Positions 9,439-18,830 of a stretch of 64,000 nucleotides of DNA are shown in pieces; within the stretch, counting starts at the first letter, position 1; every line of letters starts with the position of its first letter. Where the stretch lies: positions 1-64,000 of the forward strand of contig NZ_JACJQU010000014.1 of NCBI RefSeq assembly GCF_014696825.1. Direction: 5' to 3'. The position numbers and the translations under genes are program-made. A model generated the notes under the pieces. It was not told the origin of the DNA and searched no databases. It worked only from the letters and a program-made list of their open reading frames with translations. Source of the stretch: Anabaena sphaerica FACHB-251. Lineage in GTDB: Bacteria; Cyanobacteriota; Cyanobacteriia; Cyanobacteriales; Nostocaceae.

Positions 9439-9960
9439 ATGACTACAGAAAGTTTAGAACTTGCTAAATCTCGTTACCAAGCTGGAAAAGCAGCTTTTGA
9501 AAATGGACAATATCGGGACTCTGTGGAAAATTTAGAAAAAGCCAGCGCCTTATTAGCTCGAAATACACGCTTTGGAGGTGAAGTAGATATTTGGCTGGTG
9601 AATGCTTATGAAGCTGCTGGACGTTCAGAAGATGCGATCGCACTTTGTCAACAACTCTCCCGTCATCCCCACTACGAAACTAGGCTACAAGCAAAGAGGT
9701 TAGTTTATATTTTAAAAGCACCCAAACTCAAAAGACCAAAGGAGTGGATGACCGAAATTCCCGATTTAGCAGCTATTTCTGATAATGAATCCAAAATAAT
9801 CGTCACTACTAAGCCCAAAAAATCTACCCTAAAGCAGAAGTCGGTGGAACCTGAATATGTTGATCTTAGCCAAGTCAATACAAAAGATAATCGTTTTATC
9901 TGGGTAGCATTAACTGCTGTTGCTTTAACAATTTCCTATTTAGTCTGGTTAAGTTTGTGA
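9439..9960 (+). CDS. TPR-like, tail-anchored membrane protein
   Basis: 173 residues. Residues about 5-90 contain two to three TPR-type helical repeats (AKSRYQAGKAAFENGQYRDSV and following). A basic linker (about 95-145) and one C-terminal hydrophobic helix (WVALTAVALTISYLVWLSL) follow. The likely topology is a cytoplasmic TPR adaptor anchored in the membrane. The downstream DUF3153 membrane protein begins only 8 bp later, suggesting a two-gene operon. Function unknown. Confidence 0.78.
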   Translation: MTTESLELAKSRYQAGKAAFENGQYRDSVENLEKASALLARNTRFGGEVDIWLVNAYEAAGRSEDAIALCQQLSRHPHYETRLQAKRLVYILKAPKLKRPKEWMTEIPDLAAISDNESKIIVTTKPKKSTLKQKSVEPEYVDLSQVNTKDNRFIWVALTAVALTISYLVWLSL

Positions 9961-9967
9961 ACAGCTA

Positions 9968-10843
9968 ATGATAAGTTCAATGTTGTGGAGAATAAAATCT
10001 ATGAATATATCTAATTCACGCTTACAAAAAATTGCATTATGCTTGATTAGACCATGGAATTTTATCTTCACTAAAATCGGCATAGTAAACAAACAAAAAC
10101 CTATTTTTTTGCTGGTGGTAATATCTGCGTCTTTAATGTTATCTGGTTGTGTTCAATATGACTTAGGTATTAACTTTAATAATGCTAATAATGGTGAATT
10201 AGTACAGTATATTAAATTATCCGAAAAATTAACCAGTTTTAGCGGTGATTATGTTTATGAATGGTTAAATAGTTTAGAACGTCGCGCACGTAAATTAGAA
10301 GGTTCAGCAAACCGCATTTCTCCAGAAGAAATTATTGTCAAAATTCCTTTTAGTAATGGCAAGGAATTACAAGAAAAGTTTAGCGGATTCTTCAACTACC
10401 GCACTGCTCAAAAACCTGAGAACGTTGCTGATGATGCAAAATTGCCAAGTATTGCTTCCAACTTATTCGTAGAGAATAACAACTTCTTACTTTTATCCAG
10501 AAATCATTTAGTTTATGATTTAGATTTGCGTTCCCTTTCTGTGCTTACCAGCAAAGGAAACGTTTTATCAGGTACTGGTTCAATTGTCAATTTAGATTTT
10601 AGCTTGCAGACACCTTGGGGAGTTAAGAATATTCAACAAACCGAAGATGCTATCCAACCAGAAAAAAATGGTAAACAACTGATATGGAAACTCAACCCAG
10701 GTGAGTTAAATCATATAGAAGTAGTTTTTTGGCTTCCTAATTTATTGGGTATTGGTGCTTTGATAATTATTCTGTTTGTTTGGGGTGGTTATTATCTGAG
10801 ATATACATTGTTAGAATCTGGATTAAAGGATTTGCAAAGTTAA
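9968..10843 (+). CDS. DUF3153-type lipoprotein with C-terminal membrane anchor
   Basis: 291 residues from the first ATG; ATGs at 9980 and 10001 are also possible. A long basic leader and a hydrophobic stretch end in a lipobox, LMLSGC, with Cys61 as the probable lipidation site. An exported domain of about 170 residues follows (YDLGINFNNANNGEL onward), rich in beta-strand, then one C-terminal membrane helix (LLGIGALIIILFVWGGYYL). The pattern matches the DUF3153 family of cyanobacteria, of unknown role. It is 8 bp after the TPR gene. Palindromic repeats begin 10 bp after the stop. Confidence 0.78.
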   Translation: MISSMLWRIKSMNISNSRLQKIALCLIRPWNFIFTKIGIVNKQKPIFLLVVISASLMLSGCVQYDLGINFNNANNGELVQYIKLSEKLTSFSGDYVYEWLNSLERRARKLEGSANRISPEEIIVKIPFSNGKELQEKFSGFFNYRTAQKPENVADDAKLPSIASNLFVENNNFLLLSRNHLVYDLDLRSLSVLTSKGNVLSGTGSIVNLDFSLQTPWGVKNIQQTEDAIQPEKNGKQLIWKLNPGELNHIEVVFWLPNLLGIGALIIILFVWGGYYLRYTLLESGLKDLQS

Positions 10844-10852
10844 AGGATTTTA

Positions 10853-11040
10853 TTGTCAGAATCAGGATAACCAGGATTTATAGGATGTACAGGATGAAAT
10901 TGGAAAATCTCTCTGAAAACCTCTTACCTTTGTGTCCTTCGTGTTCTTCGTGGTTCGTTCTTTGGCGACTTGTGCGTAACCAACCATCATCAAATCGCAT
11001 CCTGTAAATCCTGTAATCCTGCAAATCCTGATTCTGACAA
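10853..11040. repeat. inverted pair of CAGGAT-type repeats (188 bp)
   Basis: Left arm 10853-10896 starts TTGTCAGAATCAGGAT and ends GTACAGGATG. The right arm 10998-11040 is its imperfect inverse, ending CCTGATTCTGACAA. The same arms occur at 28048-28810 and 56247-56465. Between the arms is a segment related to the GAACCACGAAG-type intergenic repeat. The element fills the gap between the DUF3153 and Uma2 genes. Confidence 0.85.
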
Positions 11041-11055
11041 CCTATAAATAAATCT

Positions 11056-11781
11056 ATGATTATACAAACTCACCCAACTCAAAAAACACCAACTGTCACT
11101 TGGGAAGCCCTTCCCGCTGATTTTATTTTACCTGACGACCCAGTGGAAAATATTCAACAACCGCCTCTAGCTGCTGCACTAACTGATGCTTTAGGTGCAG
11201 CAGGACGCATTCTCCCACAAATGCTGATTGGCTCTAATTTTGGGCTTGTAGCCACCTTAAACAAAAAAATTATTGTTAAAGCTCCCGACTGGTTTTATGT
11301 GCCACAGGTGCATCCTGTAGCTGCTGATGTGGTACGTCGCAGTTATACTCCCAACCTCGAAGGTGAACCAGTGGCTGTGGTAATGGAATTTCTCTCAGAT
11401 ACAGAAGGTGGAGAATTATCAGTGCGTTCCACACCGCCCTATGGAAAGTTGTATTTTTACGAACATATTCTTCAAGTTCCCACTTATGTCACCTATGACC
11501 CCTACGAACCCAGTTTAGAAGTACGCTGTTTGCAAAATGGAGAATATACCAAACAACAAGCAGACGCTAATGGACGTTTTTGGATTCCTGAATTAGAGTT
11601 ATTTTTAGGAATTTGCACTGGTGAAAGATTGTGTCAAACCATGAATTGGTTGCGGTGGTGGGATAGTGACGGAAATTTGCTGCTGTGGAGTAGTGAACAA
11701 GCAGAACAGGAACATCAACGGGCTGAATTATTAGCAGCTAAGTTACGAGAACTAGGGATTGATCCTAATAATATCTCATGA
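11056..11781 (+). CDS. Uma2-family (DUF820) PD-(D/E)XK protein
   Basis: 241 residues. Uma2 proteins are predicted restriction-endonuclease-fold enzymes that are greatly expanded in cyanobacteria; their targets are unknown. Family marks are KAPDWFYVP (about 76-84, the catalytic PD), VVMEFLS with the second acidic residue (about 111-117), Y.EHI..VP.YV.YDP and the C-terminal LRWWD.DGNLL block. A short coiled-coil tail (EQEHQRAELLAAKLRELGI) ends the protein. A paralogue lies at 27264-28028 with a similar tail. CAGGAT palindromes end 15 bp before the start codon. Confidence 0.88.
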   Translation: MIIQTHPTQKTPTVTWEALPADFILPDDPVENIQQPPLAAALTDALGAAGRILPQMLIGSNFGLVATLNKKIIVKAPDWFYVPQVHPVAADVVRRSYTPNLEGEPVAVVMEFLSDTEGGELSVRSTPPYGKLYFYEHILQVPTYVTYDPYEPSLEVRCLQNGEYTKQQADANGRFWIPELELFLGICTGERLCQTMNWLRWWDSDGNLLLWSSEQAEQEHQRAELLAAKLRELGIDPNNIS

Positions 11782-11816
11782 AATTACGACACGGGCATCT
11801 TGTCCGCTACAAAAAA

Positions 11817-12461
11817 TTAAGGTGATAAACGTTCTATCTTCCAACTTCCATCATCCGCACAAGTATAAAGCAACCTGTCATGTAAACGGCTAGAACGTCC
11901 CTGCCAAAACTCAATCTCCTGGGGAATTACGCGAAAACCGCCCCAATGAGGTGGTCTAGGAACTTCCTGATTTTCATATTTACGCTGGAAATCCTGTAAT
12001 TGTGCTTCCAAAACTTCCCTACCAGCAATTACCTCACTTTGATTAGAAGCCCATGCACCTAAACGACTATTATGAGGGCGTACTTCAAAATAGCCATCCG
12101 ACTCATCTTTTGAAATCTTCTCTACAGTCCCCACAATTCTCACTTGGCGTTCTAGTTCAGCCCACCAAAAAACCAAAGCCGCATGGGGATTTGCAGCTAT
12201 TTCTTGTCCTTTGTGACTGTTGTAATTAGTAAATAAAACAAAACCTCGTTCATCAAAATCTTTCAGTAGTACCATTCTCGCTGAGGGTTTGCCATCTGGT
12301 GTAGATGTGGCCAGAGTCATGGCGTTAGGTTCAGGTAATTGTGCTGCTAGAGCCTGATCAAACCAGAATTTAAATTGTATAAAAGGATTAGGGTCTATTT
12401 CCTTTTCACTCAAATCTTGCAAAGTGTAGTCTTTGCGAAGGTCAGCTATGTTTTTATCCAT
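11817..12461 (-). CDS. pdxH: pyridoxamine 5'-phosphate oxidase
   Basis: 214 residues. An FMN enzyme that oxidises pyridoxine/pyridoxamine 5'-phosphate to pyridoxal phosphate. Seen are the substrate and FMN segments [59 protein letters not shown] and [14 protein letters not shown], plus the C-terminal [13 protein letters not shown] block; length is normal. It is convergent with the Uma2 gene (35 bp apart) and divergent from the permease gene. Confidence 0.95.
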   Translation of the reverse strand: MDKNIADLRKDYTLQDLSEKEIDPNPFIQFKFWFDQALAAQLPEPNAMTLATSTPDGKPSARMVLLKDFDERGFVLFTNYNSHKGQEIAANPHAALVFWWAELERQVRIVGTVEKISKDESDGYFEVRPHNSRLGAWASNQSEVIAGREVLEAQLQDFQRKYENQEVPRPPHWGGFRVIPQEIEFWQGRSSRLHDRLLYTCADDGSWKIERLSP

Positions 12462-12637
12462 CGTTTTTATTTCCTTATCATTAGATAAGCTTATACACGT
12501 ATTGGGGAAAAATATTTATGATTATTAACAGAAGTAATACTAACCCAAGTTGCTACTGAGGGATAGAAGTCAGGAGTTTATTAATTTTGACTTTTGACTT
12601 TTGACTTAATTTGCCTCCTGCCTAAACATTACATCAG

Positions 12638-13732
12638 ATGCGCCGTTCAGCCTCTCTACAAAGTCTGCTAATTTATGGTCTGAGTGGCCCGATTATCGCT
12701 CTCAATGTCTGGCTACTGTCCGTCCTGTTTCGTTATTTCCAGCATCCAATTACTATCTTGAGTATTGCGGCAATTCTGGCGTTTTTACTCAATTACCCGG
12801 TCAAGTTATTTGAGAGAGCGCGGATTACTCGTACTCAGTCAGTCATCATAGTGTTACTTATCACTTTAACTTTGTTGATTATTTTGGGTGTTACTCTTGT
12901 ACCGATGGTAATTGACCAGACAATCCAGCTTTTAAATAATATTCCTGATTGGTTGGCCTCCAGTCAAGACAACCTGGGAAAGTTGCAGGTGTTGGCGCGT
13001 CAAAAACGTATACAAGTTGACCTGAGCTTAGTAACCAGTCAAATCAATGCTGGTGTGCAGAACTTGTTGCAACAGATAGCTTCTGGTGCAGTGGGATTTG
13101 CGGGAATCCTGTTGTCAGCATTACTGAACATAGTTTTAGTAGTTGTACTGGCTTTTTATATGCTGTTATATGGCGATCGCGTGTGGTATGGTCTAATTAA
13201 TCTACTCCCATCTCATTTCGGCATCCCCTTCAGCAAGTCTTTGCAATTAAATTTCCAGAACTTTTTCCTAAGCCAATTGTTGCTGGGACTGTTTATGGTG
13301 GTAGCTCTCACTCCCATTTTCTTGTTTCTGAGGGTACCATTTGCCCTATTATTTGCCATTATTATTGGTATTTCTGAACTAATTCCTTTTGTTGGGGCAA
13401 CTTTAGGGATAGGCTTGGTAACGTTGTTAGTTTTCTTACAGACTTGGTGGTTAGCATTTCCAGTAGCAATGATGGCAATTATCATGCAACAAATCAAAGA
13501 TAATATCTTAGCTCCCAAGTTACTTGGTAACTTTATTGGACTGAATCCGCTGTGGATTTTTGTAGCGATTTTGATGGGATTTGAGATTGCTGGTTTGTTG
13601 GGAACACTGGTTGCTGTGCCAATTGCTGGTACTATCAAAGGCACTTTCGATGCTATTAAAAACAGCAAGCATGGAAATTCTGTATATAGCTATACAGTTG
13701 TTAATGATTCAAAATTTAGTGAAGATGAATAG
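12638..13732 (+). CDS. AI-2E-family (PerM-like) membrane permease
   Basis: 364 residues with about seven to eight hydrophobic helices. The family layout is visible: an N-terminal helix pair (about 12-60), the soluble central segment (about 95-150, TIQLLNNIPDWLASSQDNLGKL) and the conserved C-terminal block LIPFVGATLGIG, then LGNFIGLNPLWIFVAILMG and GTLVAVPIAG. Members are called AI-2 exporters or PerM-like transporters, but the substrate of most is not known. The preceding gap carries TTTTGAC repeats (about 12588-12606). Confidence 0.88.
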   Translation: MRRSASLQSLLIYGLSGPIIALNVWLLSVLFRYFQHPITILSIAAILAFLLNYPVKLFERARITRTQSVIIVLLITLTLLIILGVTLVPMVIDQTIQLLNNIPDWLASSQDNLGKLQVLARQKRIQVDLSLVTSQINAGVQNLLQQIASGAVGFAGILLSALLNIVLVVVLAFYMLLYGDRVWYGLINLLPSHFGIPFSKSLQLNFQNFFLSQLLLGLFMVVALTPIFLFLRVPFALLFAIIIGISELIPFVGATLGIGLVTLLVFLQTWWLAFPVAMMAIIMQQIKDNILAPKLLGNFIGLNPLWIFVAILMGFEIAGLLGTLVAVPIAGTIKGTFDAIKNSKHGNSVYSYTVVNDSKFSEDE

Positions 13733-13737
13733 GTGAC

Positions 13738-13832
13738 AGGGAGCAGGGAAGAGGGGGCAGGGAAGAGGGGGCAGGGAAGAGGGGGCAGGGGGAGAAGAAC
13801 AACTGACAATTGACAATTGACAACTGACAAAC
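13738..13832. repeat. tandem repeats before scpA
   Basis: Units of about 15 bp (GGGAAGAGGGGGCA) repeated three times at about 13746-13790, then GACAATT/GACAACT heptamers at about 13804-13829 ending just before the scpA ATG. Confidence 0.88.
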
Positions 13833-13834
13833 TA

Positions 13835-14650
13835 ATGGATGCCCAGAAGCTATTAGAAACAATTAAAAACCTGATTGACCAAGCCCAAAAGGGGGAAATA
13901 GACCCTTGGGATGTGCAGGTAATTGAGGTGATTGACCGCTACTTAGAACTAATGGCACCAGAAGCAACAGCTAGAGGTTATGAAGCTGACTTGTCTCAAT
14001 CTGGACAGGCTTTTTTATCAGCATCCATGCTTGTACTATTTAAAGCTAATACCTTAGTACAATTGTCAACAGTAGATAATATCATAGATAATGTGTCTGA
14101 TGATTCAATGCTGGAGGATGCAGATGGGGAATTATATCCCATCCAGCGTTTGCAACTAGAGCGACAGTTGCGCCGCCGTCCAGCAGCAATGCCACCACCA
14201 AAGCGTCGTGTGACTCTGCAAGAGTTAATTGAACAATTGCAGATTATGGCTAACCAGCTAAAACGGGTAGAGAAAGCCACCAAACCTCACCGTCCTAAGC
14301 GTCAGCCTAGTATGCAAACGATGCGGGAGGCATTAGAATTAGCTCACCAAGAAAATTTAACAGAAGTGGCTTTAGAACTAGAACAGGTTTTGCATCTTTC
14401 TGCAAGGGAGCTAAATTTAGAGGAACAATGTTTGAATCTAGAACAATTGGTACAGCTGTGGACTAAGACAAAGGAAGCAGATAAGAATGGATCTGAGCAT
14501 GAATCAAAAAATGGCAGCTTAGTGAGCGTTTTTTGGGCATTACTGCTGCTGTCTGCACAATCCAAGGTAGAGCTATTTCAAGAAGAATTTTACCAGGAAA
14601 TAAAAATCCGTTTACCTACTTCAGCCAACAGATGCAACCCAATCAACTAA
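13835..14650 (+). CDS. scpA: segregation and condensation protein A
   Basis: 271 residues from the ATG at 13835. ScpA is the kleisin that bridges the SMC dimer with ScpB in chromosome condensation. The N-terminal helix block (LLETIKNLIDQAQKGEIDPWDVQV) and the FLSASMLVLFKANTL block are typical. The middle and winged-helix C-terminus (LWALLLLSAQSK-like, VELFQEEFYQEI) are recognisable but diverged. A TTG six codons upstream (13817) is open but lies within heptamer repeats, so the ATG is preferred. No scpB or smc is nearby. Confidence 0.9.
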   Translation: MDAQKLLETIKNLIDQAQKGEIDPWDVQVIEVIDRYLELMAPEATARGYEADLSQSGQAFLSASMLVLFKANTLVQLSTVDNIIDNVSDDSMLEDADGELYPIQRLQLERQLRRRPAAMPPPKRRVTLQELIEQLQIMANQLKRVEKATKPHRPKRQPSMQTMREALELAHQENLTEVALELEQVLHLSARELNLEEQCLNLEQLVQLWTKTKEADKNGSEHESKNGSLVSVFWALLLLSAQSKVELFQEEFYQEIKIRLPTSANRCNPIN

Positions 14651-14761
14651 ATTTTTGCGTCAGCAAAACCCAGAATCCTAGTAAATTGAAAAGATAACTG
14701 ACTGATGATTAAGTATCATTTGATAAAAGTAAACTGGCTTGTGGCTGAGGAATAAAATTTT

Positions 14762-15931
14762 ATGAAAGCGATGATTCTCGCAGCGGGTAAGGGGACTCGT
14801 GTACGTCCCATTACTTATACCATTCCCAAACCGATGATTCCCATCCTGCAAAAGCCAGTGATGGAGTTTTTATTGGAGTTGTTACGCCAACATGGATTTG
14901 ACGAGATTATGGTCAATGTTAGCCATTTGGCGGAGGAAATCGAAAATTATTTCCGTGATGGTCAAAGGTTTGGCGTGCAGATTGGTTATTCTTTTGAAGG
15001 GAAAATTGATGATGACGGTAAACTTGTAGGAGAAGCGATTGGTTCAGCTGGGGGGATGCGGCGTATCCAAGACTTCTCACCATTTTTTGATGATACGTTT
15101 GTGGTATTGTGCGGTGATGCTTTGATTGATTTGGATTTAACTGAGGCGGTAAAGTGGCATAAGTCTAAAGGGGCAATTGCTACCATTATTACCAAATCTG
15201 TTCCCAAGGAAGAAGTTTCTAGCTATGGTGTGGTTGTCACAGATGAAGACAATCGGATCAAAGCTTTCCAGGAAAAACCTTCAACAGAGGAAGCACTCAG
15301 CACCAATATCAATACGGGTATTTACATTTTTGAGCCAGAGGTGTTTGAATATATTCCCTCTGAGGTTGAGTATGACATTGGTAGCCAGTTGTTTCCTAAA
15401 CTGGTGGAAATCAATGCGCCTTTTTATGCCATTCCGATGGATTTTGAATGGGTAGATATTGGAAAAGTGCCGGATTATTGGCGGGCTATTCGTGGTGTGC
15501 TGCTAGGGGAAATTAAAAATGTGCAAATTCCTGGTAATGAAGTTGCTCCTGGTATTTACACTGGCTTAAATGTAGCAGTGAATTGGGACAAAGTGGATAT
15601 TACTGGTCCGGTTTACATTGGTGGTATGACCAGGATTGAAGACGGGGCGAAAATTGTCGGTCCGGCGATGATTGGACCTAATTGCTGGATTTGTAATGGT
15701 GCAACTGTGGACAATAGTGTAATTTTTGAATGGTCACGCTTAGGTCCGGGAGTGCGATTGGTAGATAAGCTGGTATTTGGACGTTATTGTGTTGATAAGA
15801 CAGGAGCCGCGATTGATGTTCAAGCGGCGGCTTTGGACTGGCTGATTACAGATGCTCGTCAAACCCCACCTTCGGAAATTCCTTTGGAACACCAAGCGAT
15901 CGCTGAATTGTTGGGGGCAAATATCAATTAG
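14762..15931 (+). CDS. sugar-1-phosphate nucleotidyltransferase (GDP-mannose pyrophosphorylase-like)
   Basis: 389 residues. The N-terminal nucleotidyltransferase domain starts MKAMILAAGKGTRVRPIT (the GxGTR nucleotide loop) with PKPMIPI; VLCGDALIDLDL holds the metal-binding Asp, and FEWVDIGKVPDYW closes the site. From about 265 on, hexapeptide-type repeats (VYIGGMTRIEDGAKIVGPAMIGPN) indicate a left-handed beta-helix domain. This two-domain shape fits GDP-mannose or glucose-1-phosphate uridylyl/thymidylyl transferases; the sugar cannot be fixed from sequence alone. It probably supplies nucleotide sugar for envelope or exopolysaccharide. Confidence 0.87.
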   Translation: MKAMILAAGKGTRVRPITYTIPKPMIPILQKPVMEFLLELLRQHGFDEIMVNVSHLAEEIENYFRDGQRFGVQIGYSFEGKIDDDGKLVGEAIGSAGGMRRIQDFSPFFDDTFVVLCGDALIDLDLTEAVKWHKSKGAIATIITKSVPKEEVSSYGVVVTDEDNRIKAFQEKPSTEEALSTNINTGIYIFEPEVFEYIPSEVEYDIGSQLFPKLVEINAPFYAIPMDFEWVDIGKVPDYWRAIRGVLLGEIKNVQIPGNEVAPGIYTGLNVAVNWDKVDITGPVYIGGMTRIEDGAKIVGPAMIGPNCWICNGATVDNSVIFEWSRLGPGVRLVDKLVFGRYCVDKTGAAIDVQAAALDWLITDARQTPPSEIPLEHQAIAELLGANIN

Positions 15932-16001
15932 AGGCAGGGAGTAGGGAGCAGGGAATAAGGGGAATGATCTATAACTTCTTCCCAGTCCCCAATCCCCAGT
16001 C

Positions 16002-18038
16002 TTAACTATTCAAGTAAGTATATCTTTGGAGACTTTGCTCATAAGTTTGTAGCAGTCTTTGAGATTCGGCTAGGGTAATGCGGTTTTCTTCTAAGGCTTG
16101 TTCACAGCGTTGACGGATGTTTTCTACCATGTCCTCAGAGTCGTATTGTACGTAACTAACTACCTCACTCATGGTATCACCCTTCACAACGTGTTCAATT
16201 TGGTAGCCTTTGGGTGTGAGTTGGATGTGAACGGCGTTGGTGTCACCAAAAAGGTTATGTAAGTTACCCATAATTTCTTGGTAAGCTCCATTTAGGAACA
16301 TCCCCAGATAATAGGGTTCATTAGGTTTGAATTTATGTAATTCTAAAACTGATTTGACATCACGCAAGTCAATAAAGCGGTCAATTTTACCATCACTATC
16401 ACAGGTGAGGTCTGCTAAAATTCCCCGTTGTGTGGGTTCTTCATCTAACTTATGTATGGGCATGATAGGGAATAGTTGATCAATTGCCCAACAATCTGGT
16501 GCTGATTGAAACACAGACAGATTGATGTAGTAGATGGAAGCCATGATTTTTTCCAGGTCTTCCAATTCATCGGGTACGTATTCCTGCTGTCTGGTAATCT
16601 CCAGAATTTTTTGACAACAAGCCCAGTAGAGACGCTCGGCTTTAGCGCGTTCTTTGAGGCGTAAAATTCCTAAATTAAAGCGGCTGATGGCTTCTTCTTT
16701 AAATTGAGCCGCGTCGTGATAAAACTCTTGATAGTTCTCTTTGTTGATAGATTGATAGGTTTCCCATAGATAATTAATAATGGGTGATTCTCCCTCTTGT
16801 GGTGGGTCTGGGAGATCGAGGGGGACACCACTGGTACTAAGAACGTCAAAAATGAGAACTGACTGATGGGATGCGATCGCTCTGCCACTTTCGCTAATCA
16901 GTGTAGGTACGGGTATTTGTCGCTCACTACAGGTATCTTTTAACTCTGCTACAATATCGTTGGCATAGTTTTGCATATTGTAGTTTTTGGAGGCGTAGAA
17001 GTTGGTTTGGGAGCCGTCATAATCTACACCTAAGCCACCACCAACATCCAGATATTTCATGTCCGCTCCCAGCATCGCTAACTCTACATAGATGCGGCTC
17101 GCTTCTTGAATGGCATCTTTAATGACATTGATGGCGGAGATTTGTGAACCGATATGGAAGTGTAACAACTGCAAGGCATCGAGTAAATTAGCTTCTCGTA
17201 ACTTGTCCACTGCTTCCATAATTTCGGGGATGGTTAACCCAAATTTAGCGCGATCGCCTGTTGATGTTCCCCAACGTCCCATGCCTTGGGTGCTTAATTT
17301 GGCTCTTACTCCTAAAATGGGCTTAATTCCCAATTGCAGGTTAGCAGCAATTACCAAATCGACTTCTTCAATTTGTTCTATGACGATAATTGGTGTTTGT
17401 CCGAGTCTTTGGGATAACATTGCCGTTTCAATGTATTCTCGGTCTTTGTAGCCGTTGCAAACTAACAACGCTCCTGGTGTATCCAATAAAGCCAGAGCTA
17501 TCATTAATTCTGGCTTAGAACCGGCTTCTAGACCAAATTGATGAGGTTTGCCAAAACGCACCAAATCTTCAATTAAGTGCCTCTCCTGGTTGCATTTGAC
17601 AGGAAATACACCTCGATAAACACCGGGATAGTTATAACGAGCGATCGCTTTCGCAAAACAAGCGTTTAATCGCTCAATCCGATCTTCTAAAATATCGGAA
17701 AAGCGAATTAACATGGGAAGTCCCAAATTTCGCTGTTTTAAGGCGTTGACTAATTCAAATAAGTCTAGAGAACCCCCGCGATCGCCTTTGGGGGAAACTG
17801 TCACATGACCAGCAGCATTAATGGAAAAATAAGGTCTTCCCCAACCTTCAATGCGGTACAGGTCTTCACTATCCTCAATTTTCCAAGTCCGAGGTAAATC
17901 TCCTGACGTGGTGCTAGGTGGTAGCAGTTTCTTGTGCTTTTGGCTTTTTAATTCTGACTTATGCCCATTAGTAGGCATTTTCACAATCTCATCGGTAGTT
18001 GACTCGACACCCATTTCTTCCTGACCTCTGTGTTTCAC
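16002..18038 (-). CDS. speA: biosynthetic arginine decarboxylase
   Basis: 678 residues. A PLP fold-III enzyme converting arginine to agmatine at the head of polyamine synthesis. Seen are the PLP-lysine segment YRGVFPVKCNQERH, FGLEAGSKPEL, LLHFHIGSQISAI, the KYLDVGGGLGVDYDGS phosphate loop and ISESGRAI. The acidic C-terminal region and SDGKIDRFIDLRD are also typical. The first 45 residues are an unconserved polar leader; a Met at about residue 10 is an alternative start. It is the single gene between two divergent or convergent neighbours. Confidence 0.96.
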   Translation of the reverse strand: MKHRGQEEMGVESTTDEIVKMPTNGHKSELKSQKHKKLLPPSTTSGDLPRTWKIEDSEDLYRIEGWGRPYFSINAAGHVTVSPKGDRGGSLDLFELVNALKQRNLGLPMLIRFSDILEDRIERLNACFAKAIARYNYPGVYRGVFPVKCNQERHLIEDLVRFGKPHQFGLEAGSKPELMIALALLDTPGALLVCNGYKDREYIETAMLSQRLGQTPIIVIEQIEEVDLVIAANLQLGIKPILGVRAKLSTQGMGRWGTSTGDRAKFGLTIPEIMEAVDKLREANLLDALQLLHFHIGSQISAINVIKDAIQEASRIYVELAMLGADMKYLDVGGGLGVDYDGSQTNFYASKNYNMQNYANDIVAELKDTCSERQIPVPTLISESGRAIASHQSVLIFDVLSTSGVPLDLPDPPQEGESPIINYLWETYQSINKENYQEFYHDAAQFKEEAISRFNLGILRLKERAKAERLYWACCQKILEITRQQEYVPDELEDLEKIMASIYYINLSVFQSAPDCWAIDQLFPIMPIHKLDEEPTQRGILADLTCDSDGKIDRFIDLRDVKSVLELHKFKPNEPYYLGMFLNGAYQEIMGNLHNLFGDTNAVHIQLTPKGYQIEHVVKGDTMSEVVSYVQYDSEDMVENIRQRCEQALEENRITLAESQRLLQTYEQSLQRYTYLNS

Positions 18039-18267
18039 CCACGAACTAACAATTTAGCAAATTAGTTTAGTAACAGATATGCACCCAGCAAGATTTTTTC
18101 TTGGTTAAGAATGAGTTAAGGATTTACTGGGGACTGGGTAATAGTTCCAATTACCCATTACCAATTATGAATACCTCGTAAATTCCTGTCTTTCCTGAGT
18201 TAGAAATTTCTGGAACTACTAGACAAAAGACATACCTACAACTGACAATTAACGCAGAAAATTTTTT

Positions 18268-18735
18268 ATGCTTTTGGAGACAGATTTGGAACGCACATTT
18301 TTAGCAATCAAGCCTGATGGAGTCCAGCGCGGGTTGGTAGGTGAAATTATCCGTCGCTTTGAAACTAAAGGCTTTACCCTTGTTGCCTTGAAGTTTATGA
18401 AAGTCAGCAAAGAATTGGCTGAACAACATTATGATGTTCACCGGGAAAGACCTTTTTTTGCTGGGTTAGTTGAATTTATCACTTCTGGTCCAGTAGTGGC
18501 TATGGTCTGGGAAGGTGAAGGTGTTGTAGCATCTGCGAGAAAAATTATTGGTGCAACCAATCCTTTAACATCAGAACCAGGCACAATTCGCGGTGATTTT
18601 GGCATTAGCATTGGTCGTAACTTGATCCACGGTTCTGATGCTATAGAAACAGCGCAACGAGAAATTGCTCTGTGGTTTAAGGATGATGAATTAGTTAGCT
18701 GGCAACCTCATTTAACTCCTTGGTTGAAAGAGTAA
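18268..18735 (+). CDS. ndk: nucleoside diphosphate kinase
   Basis: 155 residues from the ATG at 18268. Transfers the gamma phosphate between nucleoside di- and triphosphates through a phospho-His. Seen are [20 protein letters not shown], the MVWEGEGVV segment, [16 protein letters not shown] and the catalytic His in [11 protein letters not shown]. Family members usually begin [12 protein letters not shown] and have 149 residues. A TTG at 18286 gives exactly that length and is preceded by GGAG six bases upstream, so TTG is the probable true start. TGGGGAC heptamer repeats follow the stop. Confidence 0.95.
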   Translation: MLLETDLERTFLAIKPDGVQRGLVGEIIRRFETKGFTLVALKFMKVSKELAEQHYDVHRERPFFAGLVEFITSGPVVAMVWEGEGVVASARKIIGATNPLTSEPGTIRGDFGISIGRNLIHGSDAIETAQREIALWFKDDELVSWQPHLTPWLKE

Positions 18736-18736
18736 C

Positions 18737-18781
18737 TGGAGACTGGGGACTGGGGACTGGGGACTGGGGACTGGGGACTGG
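18737..18781. repeat. TGGGGAC heptamer repeat
   Basis: Six to seven copies of ACTGGGG in a perfect head-to-tail array directly after ndk, a classic Nostocales STRR. A two-copy version follows argB at about 9301. Confidence 0.95.
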
Positions 18782-18830
18782 AAGCAACAGGTAGAATGTT
18801 AATTTCCCCATCACCTCATCACCCAGTTCC

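Noticed and set aside
10780-11007. 75-codon plus-strand frame
   Set aside because: It overlaps the DUF3153 gene end and is made of CAGGAT repeat sequence.
13817-13834. TTG start for scpA
   Set aside because: It lies within GACAATT heptamer repeats; the ATG at 13835 fits the ScpA N-terminus.
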